A DNA stretch of 44,284 bases, from NCBI GenBank assembly GCA_022424815.1, contig JAKMGS010000001.1, positions 1 through 44,284 on the forward strand, read 5' to 3'. Below are positions 26,643 through 34,496 of the stretch, piece by piece. The DNA is from Schleiferiaceae bacterium. GTDB taxonomy: Bacteria > Bacteroidota > Bacteroidia > Flavobacteriales > Schleiferiaceae. Under the pieces are notes generated by a model, which saw nothing but the letters and a program-made list of their open reading frames with translations, did not search any database and was not told where the DNA came from. Positions within the stretch are counted from its first letter, which is position 1. Every line of letters starts with the position of its first letter. The translations under genes and the position numbers were made by a program.

Positions 26643-27936
26643 CAATAAAGGATTTATAGACCTCAGCCCAGCCCTTCCATTGGGGCTCAAATTCACTAAA
26701 CGTGCGGTTGTGCCAAACCGAGATTAACGTGCCGCCAACGGCTTTCACCACGGGTACCCATTGCTTCATCCCTGCCAAGGCTTCCTCTGCACCAACATTC
26801 AAATAGGTGTCCCCATAATAGGTCACGTCCATGAAGGCGAAAGGATGAAGGTTGAGCGGCAACTCCATCTCTAGTTCAACGTCGTAAAAGGTGTATGCCG
26901 AAGCGATGCTCGCACGGAACCCGGGCAATTCGGTGTACCCCATGCTGTGTTCGTCTTTAATGCCCAATTCTATCAAATTTCTGAATGTATGCGGCGTTCG
27001 CATGCGCAGGTAATGTTGTCGACTTTGCGTTACTGGTCGACGGACCACATCCTGCAACATCTGACGTTCATTGCCGACCACTTCCAAATCGCTATTCGAT
27101 GCGTAGCTCGGATGAATACCTAGCATAGCCCAATCTGCAATCTCTCTCAAAGTAATAGCAGCATCCTTACTATAAGGACTTACATTGCGATCTTTAGGTC
27201 CAAACTCCGCAAAGAGCATGAAGTACAATGCCTTCACATCCGAGCTCTTGTTCCAGTTACGCTGTTTTCTAAACGTATCATAGGGATCCCGGCGCCAATT
27301 TGATAGCGCTAAGGCTCTCATGCGAAACATCTTCAAATTAAATGTTATCAGATCTTTCGCAAATGCACCCACCGTTCGTAAAGCACCCTTTCCCTTGAAA
27401 GCAAACAGGTTATCAATATCAACGGTGGTCAAGTATTGGTAGCGCTGGCTTAAATCAAAAGAAGCCTCGAACCAAAGCTTGCCCAAGGCCAGCGCCCATT
27501 CATTGACCACTGGACGTTCCAAAAATTCATTCTTAAAAGCAAAACTCTCCTTGGCTGGAAAGCGTCCATGTACATCCGCAATAAAAGGGAGGTATTCCTC
27601 ATATCGCGACACCAAGAAAAAGGTGGCCGCAATAGGATCGAAAGGCAAATCGCCTACCTGACGTTGACATACGGTAGGAATCCCTTCCCATTGTCCAGCA
27701 TAGAGCTCTTGCTCCACGATATCCTGTTCCCAAATAAGTTTATGAGGAAGGATCTGAAAGATCCCTTCCATCGGGGTAGCGCTATAGTTGATTCTAAACC
27801 CCTCGGCTTGATCGAACGCTTCCATTTCCTTGTACACCACATACGACACGCCCATAGCCTTGCTCAGCAAAACCTTGGTCGCCCACCTAAACCGCGGACT
27901 ATCCTGCGTCGTATATATGGCTACTACGGCATCCAT
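26626..27936 (-). CDS. Polysaccharide deacetylase-like protein
   Basis: This 436-residue protein has the architecture of Bacteroidota polysaccharide-deacetylase-family proteins with a DUF7033-like N-domain. TVDIDN at 171-176 looks like motif 1 of carbohydrate esterase family 4 (the TxDDD Asp pair). GIHPSYAS at 273-280 looks like the His-containing motif 2. A FRASIASAYTFYDVE stretch and a C-terminal TLISVWHNRTFSEF complete the region, where H in VWHN could be the final catalytic motif. Zinc-dependent de-N-acetylation of a surface glycan is inferred, not seen. No signal peptide was found, so it may act in the cytoplasm on an intermediate. It overlaps the SDR gene by 13 bp. Confidence 0.75.
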   Translation of the reverse strand: MDAVVAIYTTQDSPRFRWATKVLLSKAMGVSYVVYKEMEAFDQAEGFRINYSATPMEGIFQILPHKLIWEQDIVEQELYAGQWEGIPTVCQRQVGDLPFDPIAATFFLVSRYEEYLPFIADVHGRFPAKESFAFKNEFLERPVVNEWALALGKLWFEASFDLSQRYQYLTTVDIDNLFAFKGKGALRTVGAFAKDLITFNLKMFRMRALALSNWRRDPYDTFRKQRNWNKSSDVKALYFMLFAEFGPKDRNVSPYSKDAAITLREIADWAMLGIHPSYASNSDLEVVGNERQMLQDVVRRPVTQSRQHYLRMRTPHTFRNLIELGIKDEHSMGYTELPGFRASIASAYTFYDVELEMELPLNLHPFAFMDVTYYGDTYLNVGAEEALAGMKQWVPVVKAVGGTLISVWHNRTFSEFEPQWKGWAEVYKSFIDAAKP

Positions 27937-28637
27937 TGTCCTCCATTAACGTGTAGGGTTTGACCCGTGGTATACTCGCTGCCCAGCAAATAGCTGATGG
28001 CCTCTACAATCTGTTCGGGACGCCCAAAAGCGTCCATAGGGATGGTTGTTTTTACTTGGGCCAACAACTCCTCAGGCACATCATGCAACATGCCTGCGTT
28101 CATATAACCATAGGCAATGGTGTTAGCTGTGATGCCCTTCTGGGCAAGGTCGATGGCCACACCGCGCATATATCCTTCTACCGCACTCTTCGATGCCGTA
28201 TAAGCACTTGTACCGAAAGAAGGCTTGTGCGCCACCACACTACTGATGGAAATAACTCGCCCGCTCCCTTTGGCGCGCATGTGCATCAAGGCATGCTGGG
28301 TACAGCGTACGGCACTCAAGAAATTAATATCCATTAAGCGCGACATCTCCGCAGCCTCGAGCTTCCACGATGCGGCGGCATGGGCAACACCCGCATTATT
28401 AATGAGTACATCACAACCGCCGTGCTGCTCTACCCACGCAAAAAGCGCCCCTACCTCTTCATCCGAGGTCAAGTCAGCACCAAAGCACTGGCCTTCGATT
28501 CCCTCGCGCTCGCAATGCTCGCGCAAAGAATCCACCGCTCTAGTGGTCAACAACAATCGGTAGCCAAGCTTGGCTAGTTCTGGCAGCATGGCCTTCGCCA
28601 TACCCCCTCCTGCTCCAGTAAGGACTATATTTTTCAT
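27924..28637 (-). CDS. SDR family oxidoreductase in the glycan-type cluster
   Basis: This 237-residue classical SDR is close to 3-oxoacyl-ACP-reductase-like proteins. It has the NADP motif TGAGGGMAKAM (residues 7-17), in which the usual third glycine is alanine, LINNAGVAHA, and the catalytic SAYTASKSA. The C-terminal end YTTGQTLHVNGGQWMP is FabG-like. Its substrate is unknown; in this setting it may act on a sugar or acyl precursor. Its stop overlaps the deacetylase gene by 13 bp, and its start overlaps the stop of the acyltransferase gene upstream. Confidence 0.85.
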   Translation of the reverse strand: MKNIVLTGAGGGMAKAMLPELAKLGYRLLLTTRAVDSLREHCEREGIEGQCFGADLTSDEEVGALFAWVEQHGGCDVLINNAGVAHAAASWKLEAAEMSRLMDINFLSAVRCTQHALMHMRAKGSGRVISISSVVAHKPSFGTSAYTASKSAVEGYMRGVAIDLAQKGITANTIAYGYMNAGMLHDVPEELLAQVKTTIPMDAFGRPEQIVEAISYLLGSEYTTGQTLHVNGGQWMP

Positions 28638-29533
28638 GCGCCTTCCGGGGTATACATGGTCACCCCGTTTGTTCTATATTCTTCTAAAAGTACCGATTTA
28701 AACAGAGATGCATCCACCAACAAACTTGGCGCCTCTCCGATACGAACGTGCTTCAACGCACCTTTGGCTTCCAATAACGGGATAAGTCCATCGCACTTGC
28801 GCTGGGCACTGACCGCCGGATTGTGCAATTTCGTCACCACATTCACCTTACGCCCTCCGACCAATACCACGGGGAAGGTCCTACTCTCCGGCAAATACAC
28901 GGGGAACGAAAAACCCTTCCAACCAATGGTATCTTCCACTGCATGCAAGCTCGTACCGCTATTGATCAGCGTGGTCCCGATGTACAACAACTGCCCGCCC
29001 GAAGCGAGGTGTTTGGTCCATGGGCTTTGCGGCCCATAGGGAGTCCCGTCGGTATGGTGACCGGTGGTATACCACTGTGCCTTTGGCCCTTTAACAGCTA
29101 CGGGTTCGAGCGGATGCGCCGATCTTGCGTCAGCCACTTCTCGGCGGAAATATTCGGTTATGGTCCCCATCTTGCTCGGGGTCTCTGCGACGCTAAAGGC
29201 CGTTTGTGGGTGCTCCGCTTGCAAGGTAATGACCGGGCTTGAGGGCATCAACAAATGCGCCTCTTCTCCCACAAGCTCCAACAAGGCTGCAACCACCGTG
29301 GCGGGACCACCTTCTACATATCCAATGGAGCTCATAGCGCTATGCACTAACAAATCTGTACCCGGCGCCACGCCAGCGGCCTTGAGGCTTTCCACGAGTG
29401 ATGCTTTGGTCCACACATCTCCCGCAGCTTTACGGGCTGCCAAGTCCTTGCGAACCTTGGCTTTTTTACGGTTTCTGTTCCATTGCAGCAGCGGCTGAGG
29501 AACCAGTGATCGAAGTATATCTTTAGCGCTCAT
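28634..29533 (-). CDS. AAC(3)-family N-acyltransferase
   Basis: The 299-residue protein has the fold signature of antibiotic (AAC(3)-type) acetyltransferases. It has VHSAMSSIGYVEGG, LMPSSPVITLQAEHPQTAFS, SAHPLEPVAVKG with the conserved HP, and LINSGTSLHAVEDTIGW with the conserved H of the active site. Many chromosomal relatives do not resist aminoglycosides but acylate amino sugars in surface glycans, which fits the deacetylase, SDR and FemAB neighbours. Resistance is not claimed. The ATG at 29533 is used (overlap of 11 bp with the upstream stop); an in-frame ATG at 29551 is equally possible. Confidence 0.8.
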   Translation of the reverse strand: MSAKDILRSLVPQPLLQWNRNRKKAKVRKDLAARKAAGDVWTKASLVESLKAAGVAPGTDLLVHSAMSSIGYVEGGPATVVAALLELVGEEAHLLMPSSPVITLQAEHPQTAFSVAETPSKMGTITEYFRREVADARSAHPLEPVAVKGPKAQWYTTGHHTDGTPYGPQSPWTKHLASGGQLLYIGTTLINSGTSLHAVEDTIGWKGFSFPVYLPESRTFPVVLVGGRKVNVVTKLHNPAVSAQRKCDGLIPLLEAKGALKHVRIGEAPSLLVDASLFKSVLLEEYRTNGVTMYTPEGA

Positions 29534-30716
29534 GCTTTGCGTTCCATTCATTTAGTAACGTATCCACTAAGTATTTGGTGGCCCAATTCGGTAATCCAAA
29601 ACTCTCATACCTCCCCCACATAGGGTAAGAACCCGGTAAGGCTCCGCCCACGTCCATCGAGGCACGTGCCCCACTGGTCGCCACGACCGAAAGCAACGTA
29701 TTCATTGTATCGCGTGCCTCCAGAGCCCAAGGCGCTCTAATCTTATGCCACAAAATGGCAAGTTGTGCTCCTCCTGTAGGAATAAAAGCTTCCGAGCCCC
29801 GCCACTGGGCATCATAGCGCCCGTGTAAGATCCCCTCCGCAAGGAATCGCTTGGCAAGTACCTCAGCGCCACCAATGGACGCATCTATATAACGTTGTTC
29901 TCCCAACCGTTGACCTGCATCAAAAAGGCCATCTAGGGTGTAGGCGATGGTATGGATGATGGGGCGATCGTTTTTATGTAAGGTATTATCACAATTCGCC
30001 AACCAATAGTGCTCGTTTTGCTGGGTTAGGACCCAATTCAAATGGTGGTGGCTATGGGCTTCCCAAGCATCACGGCATTCAGGAAATTCCGGCAACCAGT
30101 CCAAAATGGGTGCAACGACATAAGTACCGTACACCCGCACGGCGCCCATGAAATCATTGGTGGAAAACTGCCCTTGATCGTCGAGCTGGTCCCAGATCCA
30201 ATCAATGGCGCGTTTGGCCGCCTCCGCATACGCGCGATCCCCCGTATGGCGGTACAGCGGCAATAGCCCGCGCAAGATTTGTCCGGTATTAAAGACTACT
30301 GAAGGGCGCTGCTGATGCACATACCCGCCTGGCCATCCTCCATCTTCGTGTTGGATGCTCAGCAGCCATTGCCCCGCGTCCTCAGACGCAGCGCGAGCCT
30401 CTCGGGCCCAAGGAAAATTTGATTCCGTACTGTAGCGCAGCAGCGTATCGATGATGTACCCGGTGGTCTCTGGATAGGAAGAGGTCCAACCGCTGTGGTG
30501 GTAATAAGTCCCCGACCCGCGATCTGCCCCGCTATTGATGCTGTGGATGAGCCAACGCACAGCGTGGTGCATGGAGCGCTCCTTATCCGCTTCGCTATGG
30601 TGTTTGAGGTAGGATTTTAGGTACAAGCGATTGTTCCATTCAGCGAATAAATACCGCCAATGATCGTACTTTCCCAAAAACGAATGCCAACGTCGGACAT
30701 ACGCTGCTACTCCCAT
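29523..30716 (-). CDS. Alpha/alpha-toroid protein, possibly a glycan-active enzyme
   Basis: This 397-residue soluble protein has repeating helical-hairpin segments such as TGYIIDTLLRYS, FNTGQILRGLLPLYRHTGDRAYAEAAKRAI and GGAQLAILWHKI. These fit a six-hairpin (alpha/alpha) barrel like those of glycosyl hydrolases, epimerases or terpene-cyclase-like proteins. Conserved-looking aromatic and charged patches (DGGWPGGYV, HTIAYTLDGLFDAGQRLG) could line an active site, but I see no definite catalytic pair. Related genes sometimes carry wrong names in databases; I do not name a reaction. Its ATG overlaps the radC stop by one base (TAATG). Confidence 0.6.
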   Translation of the reverse strand: MGVAAYVRRWHSFLGKYDHWRYLFAEWNNRLYLKSYLKHHSEADKERSMHHAVRWLIHSINSGADRGSGTYYHHSGWTSSYPETTGYIIDTLLRYSTESNFPWAREARAASEDAGQWLLSIQHEDGGWPGGYVHQQRPSVVFNTGQILRGLLPLYRHTGDRAYAEAAKRAIDWIWDQLDDQGQFSTNDFMGAVRVYGTYVVAPILDWLPEFPECRDAWEAHSHHHLNWVLTQQNEHYWLANCDNTLHKNDRPIIHTIAYTLDGLFDAGQRLGEQRYIDASIGGAEVLAKRFLAEGILHGRYDAQWRGSEAFIPTGGAQLAILWHKIRAPWALEARDTMNTLLSVVATSGARASMDVGGALPGSYPMWGRYESFGLPNWATKYLVDTLLNEWNAKHER

Positions 30717-31351
30717 TACAACAATCCTTGATCTGAAAAGCTAAAGTAGCCACTACGCGCCACAATTAAGTGGTCCAAGAGCTTGATATCTAAAGTATCT
30801 GCCGCGGCACTCAACTTTCTTGTCATGCGTTTGTCATTTTCACTGGGAGCCAAGGCCCCACTGGGGTGATTGTGGGCCACGATGATGGCGGTAGCATTCC
30901 AATGCAAGGCGCGTTTGAGGATAAGCCGAACGTCGGTCAAGGTACCCGTTAAGCCGCCTTTGAATAGTTGGTGACAGGCCAGCGGCGCATGGGCTCTATT
31001 GAGGTAGAGGACGTGGAATTCTTCGTGGGCTGGGAATTCGAGGTGCTTAAAGTGGGCGTAGGCATCTTGGCTTTTCCGGATGGCGTGCTCCATAGGCTTG
31101 GGGGTGCTCCAGGCTTGGTGTAGTGCGAGTACGGCCATGATTTGCTTCGCTTTTTTGGGGCCAATTCCCTTAATCTCCCGCAGCGCATCTTCGTCCATCT
31201 GCAGGATCCGATTAAAGTCGAGAAAATACTCGTTCAACGCTTGCTCCAGCTCTTCCACACTTTGGTAGCGTGCCCCACCGTTGAGGATGTAGCTCATGAG
31301 TTTGGCCGTAGACCATTGCTGGGTCGTTTCATAAAAGGATTGTTTTTCCAT
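30716..31351 (-). CDS. radC: RadC family JAB-domain protein
   Basis: This 211-residue protein has a helix-hairpin-helix segment (IKGIGPKKAKQI, about 60-71) and a JAB/MPN metal-site pattern: an acidic residue near 110-111 (HEEFHVLYLN), H160 and H162 in AHNHPSG, S170 and D173. The family is often called RadC, but a repair role is doubtful; the JAB domain resembles metallo-isopeptidases. It is the first gene of the leftward run and shares TAATG with the next gene. The divergent glycosyltransferase starts 69 bp away. Confidence 0.9.
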   Translation of the reverse strand: MEKQSFYETTQQWSTAKLMSYILNGGARYQSVEELEQALNEYFLDFNRILQMDEDALREIKGIGPKKAKQIMAVLALHQAWSTPKPMEHAIRKSQDAYAHFKHLEFPAHEEFHVLYLNRAHAPLACHQLFKGGLTGTLTDVRLILKRALHWNATAIIVAHNHPSGALAPSENDKRMTRKLSAAADTLDIKLLDHLIVARSGYFSFSDQGLL

Positions 31352-31386
31352 GGGGTTGAATTTTGATAAGGGGTTTCTAATAAATT

Positions 31387-31396
31387 AATTGGACCC
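31387..31396. repeat. One of seven copies of the word AATTGGACCC
   Basis: This copy is in the radC/glycosyltransferase intergenic region. Others are at 1364-1373, 5275-5284, 23029-23038 and 25969-25978 on the plus strand, and at 14150-14159 and 34565-34574 on the minus strand. Four are in coding frames reading Val-Gln-Phe or close, so codon choice may explain part of it. Confidence 0.5.
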
Positions 31397-31420
31397 AAAG
31401 AATTATCCTACTTTTAACTC

Positions 31421-32500
31421 GTGAAGATTGCTGTTCTAGGATCAAGAGGAATTCCCAACCGCTACGGCGGCTTCGAAGAGATGGCTGCCCAAGTCGCCCC
31501 ACTGTGGGTCAAGGCGGGCCATGAGGTCGTCGTCTACACTACCAGCGACCATCCCGATAAGGTGGAAGAAGTGGCCGGCGCGCGCATCAAGTACATATTC
31601 AATCCCGAGAGCACTTTCGGACTCGCGGGCCAATTCATCTACGACCTGCTCTGCATCCTCGACGCACGACGCGAAGGTTTTGACATTTACTTGCAGCTGG
31701 GCTACACCACTTCAGGCATCTGGTCCTTCCTGTGGCCGAAGAAAAAAACCATGACCAACATGGACGGGTTGGAACACCAAAGGGCCAAATACAAGGGTCC
31801 GTTGTCGATATTCTTGCGATGGTCGGAGCGCAGGGCGGCCAAACGTTCACAACTTTTAGTTGCTGACAACCCGGAGATCGCCCGCTACCTCGCCAAATAC
31901 AACAAGCCTACCCAAACCATCGCCTACGGCAGCCACGTGGTGGAGGCGTCCGAAAACGCCGCGCAGATCTTACAGGAAGCCGGCCTTCCGACCCACAACT
32001 TCCACGTTAATATTGGCCGTATACAACCAGATAACCACGTTTGGGAGATTCTTGCGGCCGCGGAAGAAAGCGGTGAAACTGTAGTGGCTATTGGAGACTA
32101 TAGCACGAGGTATGGACGGAAGCTGCGCAAAATTTTCGATGCGAAGAACCTCCATTTCCCTGGGACTATTTACGATAAAACGGTCTTGAATGCCCTGCGC
32201 ACTCAAGCGGTGTTTTACCTACATGGACACAGTGTAGGCGGTACCAACCCTGCATTGCTTGAGGCAATGGGATGTGGCGCCATGGTCTTGGCACACAACA
32301 ATCCTTTTAACGCGAGTGTCTTGGGAGGGCTGGGCGCCTTATGGTCGGATGAAGAAGAACTCAAGGAATTATTGAAGCAGCGTCCCTCAGCCGACGTGAA
32401 GGCAGAACAAGCTGAAATCTCTAAGGGGCGGGTGAAGGACTATTTTAATTGGTCCCAGATCGCAAATCAGTACCTCGAGGCCATGGCCGGCCTACAATAA
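31421..32500 (+). CDS. DUF1972/GT4 family glycosyltransferase
   Basis: This 359-residue cytoplasmic glycosyltransferase starts with GTG at 31421. It has the DUF1972 N-terminal pattern of rhamnosyltransferase-like proteins, KIAVLGSRGIPNRYGGFEE, then TNMDGLEHQRAKY and a GT4 C-terminal half with HGHSVGGTNPALLEAMGCG, which carries the acidic nucleotide-sugar site. It likely adds a sugar to a lipid-linked surface polysaccharide; the donor is unknown. A TTG (31389-31391) 17 bp from TACTTTTA (31409-31416) is a one-mismatch promoter and would give a near-leaderless message. It faces away from radC and is followed by the shared terminator at 32498-32529. Confidence 0.87.
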   Translation: MKIAVLGSRGIPNRYGGFEEMAAQVAPLWVKAGHEVVVYTTSDHPDKVEEVAGARIKYIFNPESTFGLAGQFIYDLLCILDARREGFDIYLQLGYTTSGIWSFLWPKKKTMTNMDGLEHQRAKYKGPLSIFLRWSERRAAKRSQLLVADNPEIARYLAKYNKPTQTIAYGSHVVEASENAAQILQEAGLPTHNFHVNIGRIQPDNHVWEILAAAEESGETVVAIGDYSTRYGRKLRKIFDAKNLHFPGTIYDKTVLNALRTQAVFYLHGHSVGGTNPALLEAMGCGAMVLAHNNPFNASVLGGLGALWSDEEELKELLKQRPSADVKAEQAEISKGRVKDYFNWSQIANQYLEAMAGLQ

Positions 32501-32529
32501 AAAAAGCCCCACCAAAACTGGCAGGGCTT
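32498..32529 (-). terminator. Terminator between the glycosyltransferase and queA
   Basis: On the minus strand AAGCCCTGCC and GGTGGGGCTT form a 10-bp stem with two G-T pairs around a 6-nt loop. They are followed by seven T (32500-32506 on the complement). It terminates queA about 21 bp after its stop; its plus-strand side overlaps the glycosyltransferase stop and could serve that gene less well. Confidence 0.82.
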
Positions 32530-32550
32530 CCTCAAATAAATCTTAACGGA

Positions 32551-33600
32551 TTAGATGATCAGCATTGCATCACCGAAGGCCAAGAAGCGGTACTTCTCTT
32601 TGATGGCTTCGTTGATGGCATGCATGGCCAATTCGTGACCGACCATCGCACTGTTCATCATCAATAAGGTCGAACCTGGAGGGTGGAAATTCGTGATCAT
32701 TGAATCCGGAATCTGAATCTCGTAGGGAGGGAAGATGAATTTATTCGTCCATCCCGTATTTCCAGTAACACGGCCTCCTGTAGTCAACGAGCTTTCCAAT
32801 GTGCGAACCGTTGTGGTACCTACGGCGCATACACGACGCTTGTTAGACAATGCTTGGTTTACTACATCAGCAGTAGATTGCGGCATAAAATATTGTTCAC
32901 TATCCATTTTATGCTTGCTCAAATCTTCCACCTCTACCGGACGGAACGTGCCTAGTCCTACGTGGTGGGTCAATTCTGGCAACTGTACACCTTTAATCTC
33001 CAAACGTCTCAGCAAGTGCTTCGAGAAGTGCAATCCCGCCACTGGAGCAGCGACAGCACCTTCCTCTTTCGCAAAGATGGTTTGGTAACGCTCGGCATCT
33101 TCCTCAGTGGGCTCACGGTTGATGTATTTCGGAAGTGGGGTCTCTCCCATTTCTTTGAGCTTGTTACGGAATTCTTCGTACGAACCGTCGAACAAGAAGC
33201 GAAGCGTACGTCCACGAGAAGTAGTATTATCAATGACCTCAGCCACCAACGTATCGTCCTCGCCGAAGTAAAGTTTGTTCCCTATTCTGATTTTACGTGC
33301 AGGATCCACCAATACGTCCCACAATCTGCTCTCTGAATTGAGTTCGCGGAGCAAAAACACCTCGATGCGCGCACCGGTCTTCTCTTTATTCCCCCACATG
33401 CGTGCAGGGAATACTTTGGTGTTGTTCATTACCATCACATCGCCGTCCTCGAAATAATCGATGACCTGGTGGAAATGTTTGTGCTCGATTTCGCCGGTGT
33501 CCTTGTGCAATACCATCAAGCGGCTGTCGTCGCGATGTAGAGTGGGTTCTTGAGCGATGAGCTCCTTAGGCAGCTCATAGTCAAAGTGAGAGAGTTTCAT
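32551..33600 (-). CDS. queA: S-adenosylmethionine:tRNA ribosyltransferase-isomerase
   Basis: This 349-residue cytoplasmic enzyme transfers and isomerises the ribosyl of SAM onto preQ1-modified tRNA in queuosine synthesis. It has the typical start KLSHFDYELPKELIAQEP, RDDSRLMVLHKDTG, NNTKVFPARM, VAAPVAGLHFSKHLL, HVGLGTFRPVE, CAVGTTTVRTLESS and NFHPPGSTLLMM. The ATG at 33600 gives the family N-terminus; an ATG two codons earlier is also possible. Promoter and terminator are both visible, so it is likely a single-gene unit. Confidence 0.96.
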   Translation of the reverse strand: MKLSHFDYELPKELIAQEPTLHRDDSRLMVLHKDTGEIEHKHFHQVIDYFEDGDVMVMNNTKVFPARMWGNKEKTGARIEVFLLRELNSESRLWDVLVDPARKIRIGNKLYFGEDDTLVAEVIDNTTSRGRTLRFLFDGSYEEFRNKLKEMGETPLPKYINREPTEEDAERYQTIFAKEEGAVAAPVAGLHFSKHLLRRLEIKGVQLPELTHHVGLGTFRPVEVEDLSKHKMDSEQYFMPQSTADVVNQALSNKRRVCAVGTTTVRTLESSLTTGGRVTGNTGWTNKFIFPPYEIQIPDSMITNFHPPGSTLLMMNSAMVGHELAMHAINEAIKEKYRFLAFGDAMLII

Positions 33601-33642
33601 TTTCATAGCTTACGGGCTTTGAAATTTATAATAAGAAAAGTA

Positions 33643-33674
33643 CAAAGGTACGATTTCGGCACCCCCCTTGTCAA
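33643..33674 (-). promoter_or_regulatory. Promoter of queA
   Basis: A -33 TTG (complement of 33672-33674, within TTGACA) and a -7 box TACCTTTG (complement of 33643-33650) are 21 bp apart, within the Bacteroidota range. Transcription would start near 33637, about 35 nt before the ATG. Confidence 0.68.
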
Positions 33675-33690
33675 GTTTTTAATAAACCAA

Positions 33691-33721
33691 TTGACTTTGA
33701 ACCTTACAGTTCCGACATTTG
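33691..33721 (+). promoter_or_regulatory. Candidate promoter of the conserved membrane protein gene
   Basis: TTG at 33691-33693 is 20 bp from GACATTTG (33714-33721), a one-mismatch -7 box (TAnnTTTG expected). A start near 33728 would leave about 46 nt before the ATG at 33774. It overlaps no other call. Confidence 0.4.
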
Positions 33722-33773
33722 TTATATCTACCCGCCACGGAATTGGTTCCTAAAACTTTTTAGCGCAAAAACA

Positions 33774-34496
33774 ATGGGAGTTAATCTACTCGAAAAGCTT
33801 AGTGATATCCGCGCGAAAAACGCGCAACCCTCGAACACAGAAGTGTTGGAAGGTTTCAAGGCCCTGCTGAACCAACCCAATGAAGGCGAACGTATTCTGC
33901 GTAACCTTTTTAAGTCTGATGGTAGCGAGGAGCACTTGGACTTTGATACATTGGAGGTCAATCGCATTTATCACATTGAGGACATCAAAAAACTGTGTAT
34001 TGATTACCGTTTAAGGTTCTTGGACTCTAAACACTTCAACGGCACCTTCCCTTCGGAAGCCATTGACGCCATCAAAGATTTCGAGGCCAAGCAAGGCAAA
34101 GAAATCAAAGGTTTTAAAATGATTGCACCGGCGGGGATGTTCAAGCTGGCTGAAAAAGACAAAGATCCTATCCTAATGGTACCTATGGGCAACGGTTATT
34201 ACTACCAGCTCGCCCAGTGGGGCAATGATCTACATTTTTTGCGCAAAATCTTGGTTTATCCGTTCCGAAATTTCGAAACGATCATGAAAACCGTATTTGT
34301 ATTTTCCGCACTCACGGCACTATTGTTCCCAGAGAGTATGATGCGCGGTCCTAAAGATACCGGTACCATAATGCACATTCGTGTGATTTTCTTCTTCTGG
34401 ATGGTCTTCGCCACGAGCGCCATGACGGCCTTGTACGGCTTCAGCCGCGTGAAGAATTTCAGTTCAAATTTATGGAAGAGCCGTTTCCTAGACTAG
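33774..34496 (+). CDS. Conserved membrane protein of unknown function
   Basis: I do not recognise this 240-residue protein. The first 165 residues look soluble and charged, with a segment PIL-MVPMGNGYYYQLAQWGNDLHF and helix-rich stretches. Two C-terminal transmembrane helices follow (about 171-186, TVFVFSALTALLFPES, and about 202-222, VIFFFWMVFATSAMTALYGFS), with a cytoplasmic basic end. It has no signal peptide, so the N-part is probably cytosolic. Its stop overlaps the convergent truB stop through the palindrome CTAG. Confidence 0.72.
   Translation: MGVNLLEKLSDIRAKNAQPSNTEVLEGFKALLNQPNEGERILRNLFKSDGSEEHLDFDTLEVNRIYHIEDIKKLCIDYRLRFLDSKHFNGTFPSEAIDAIKDFEAKQGKEIKGFKMIAPAGMFKLAEKDKDPILMVPMGNGYYYQLAQWGNDLHFLRKILVYPFRNFETIMKTVFVFSALTALLFPESMMRGPKDTGTIMHIRVIFFFWMVFATSAMTALYGFSRVKNFSSNLWKSRFLD

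Noticed and set aside
28634..29533. Aminoglycoside resistance gene reading of the AAC(3)-family protein.
   Set aside because: The fold is shared by many housekeeping and glycan acyltransferases, and the neighbours favour that role. No sequence evidence for resistance.
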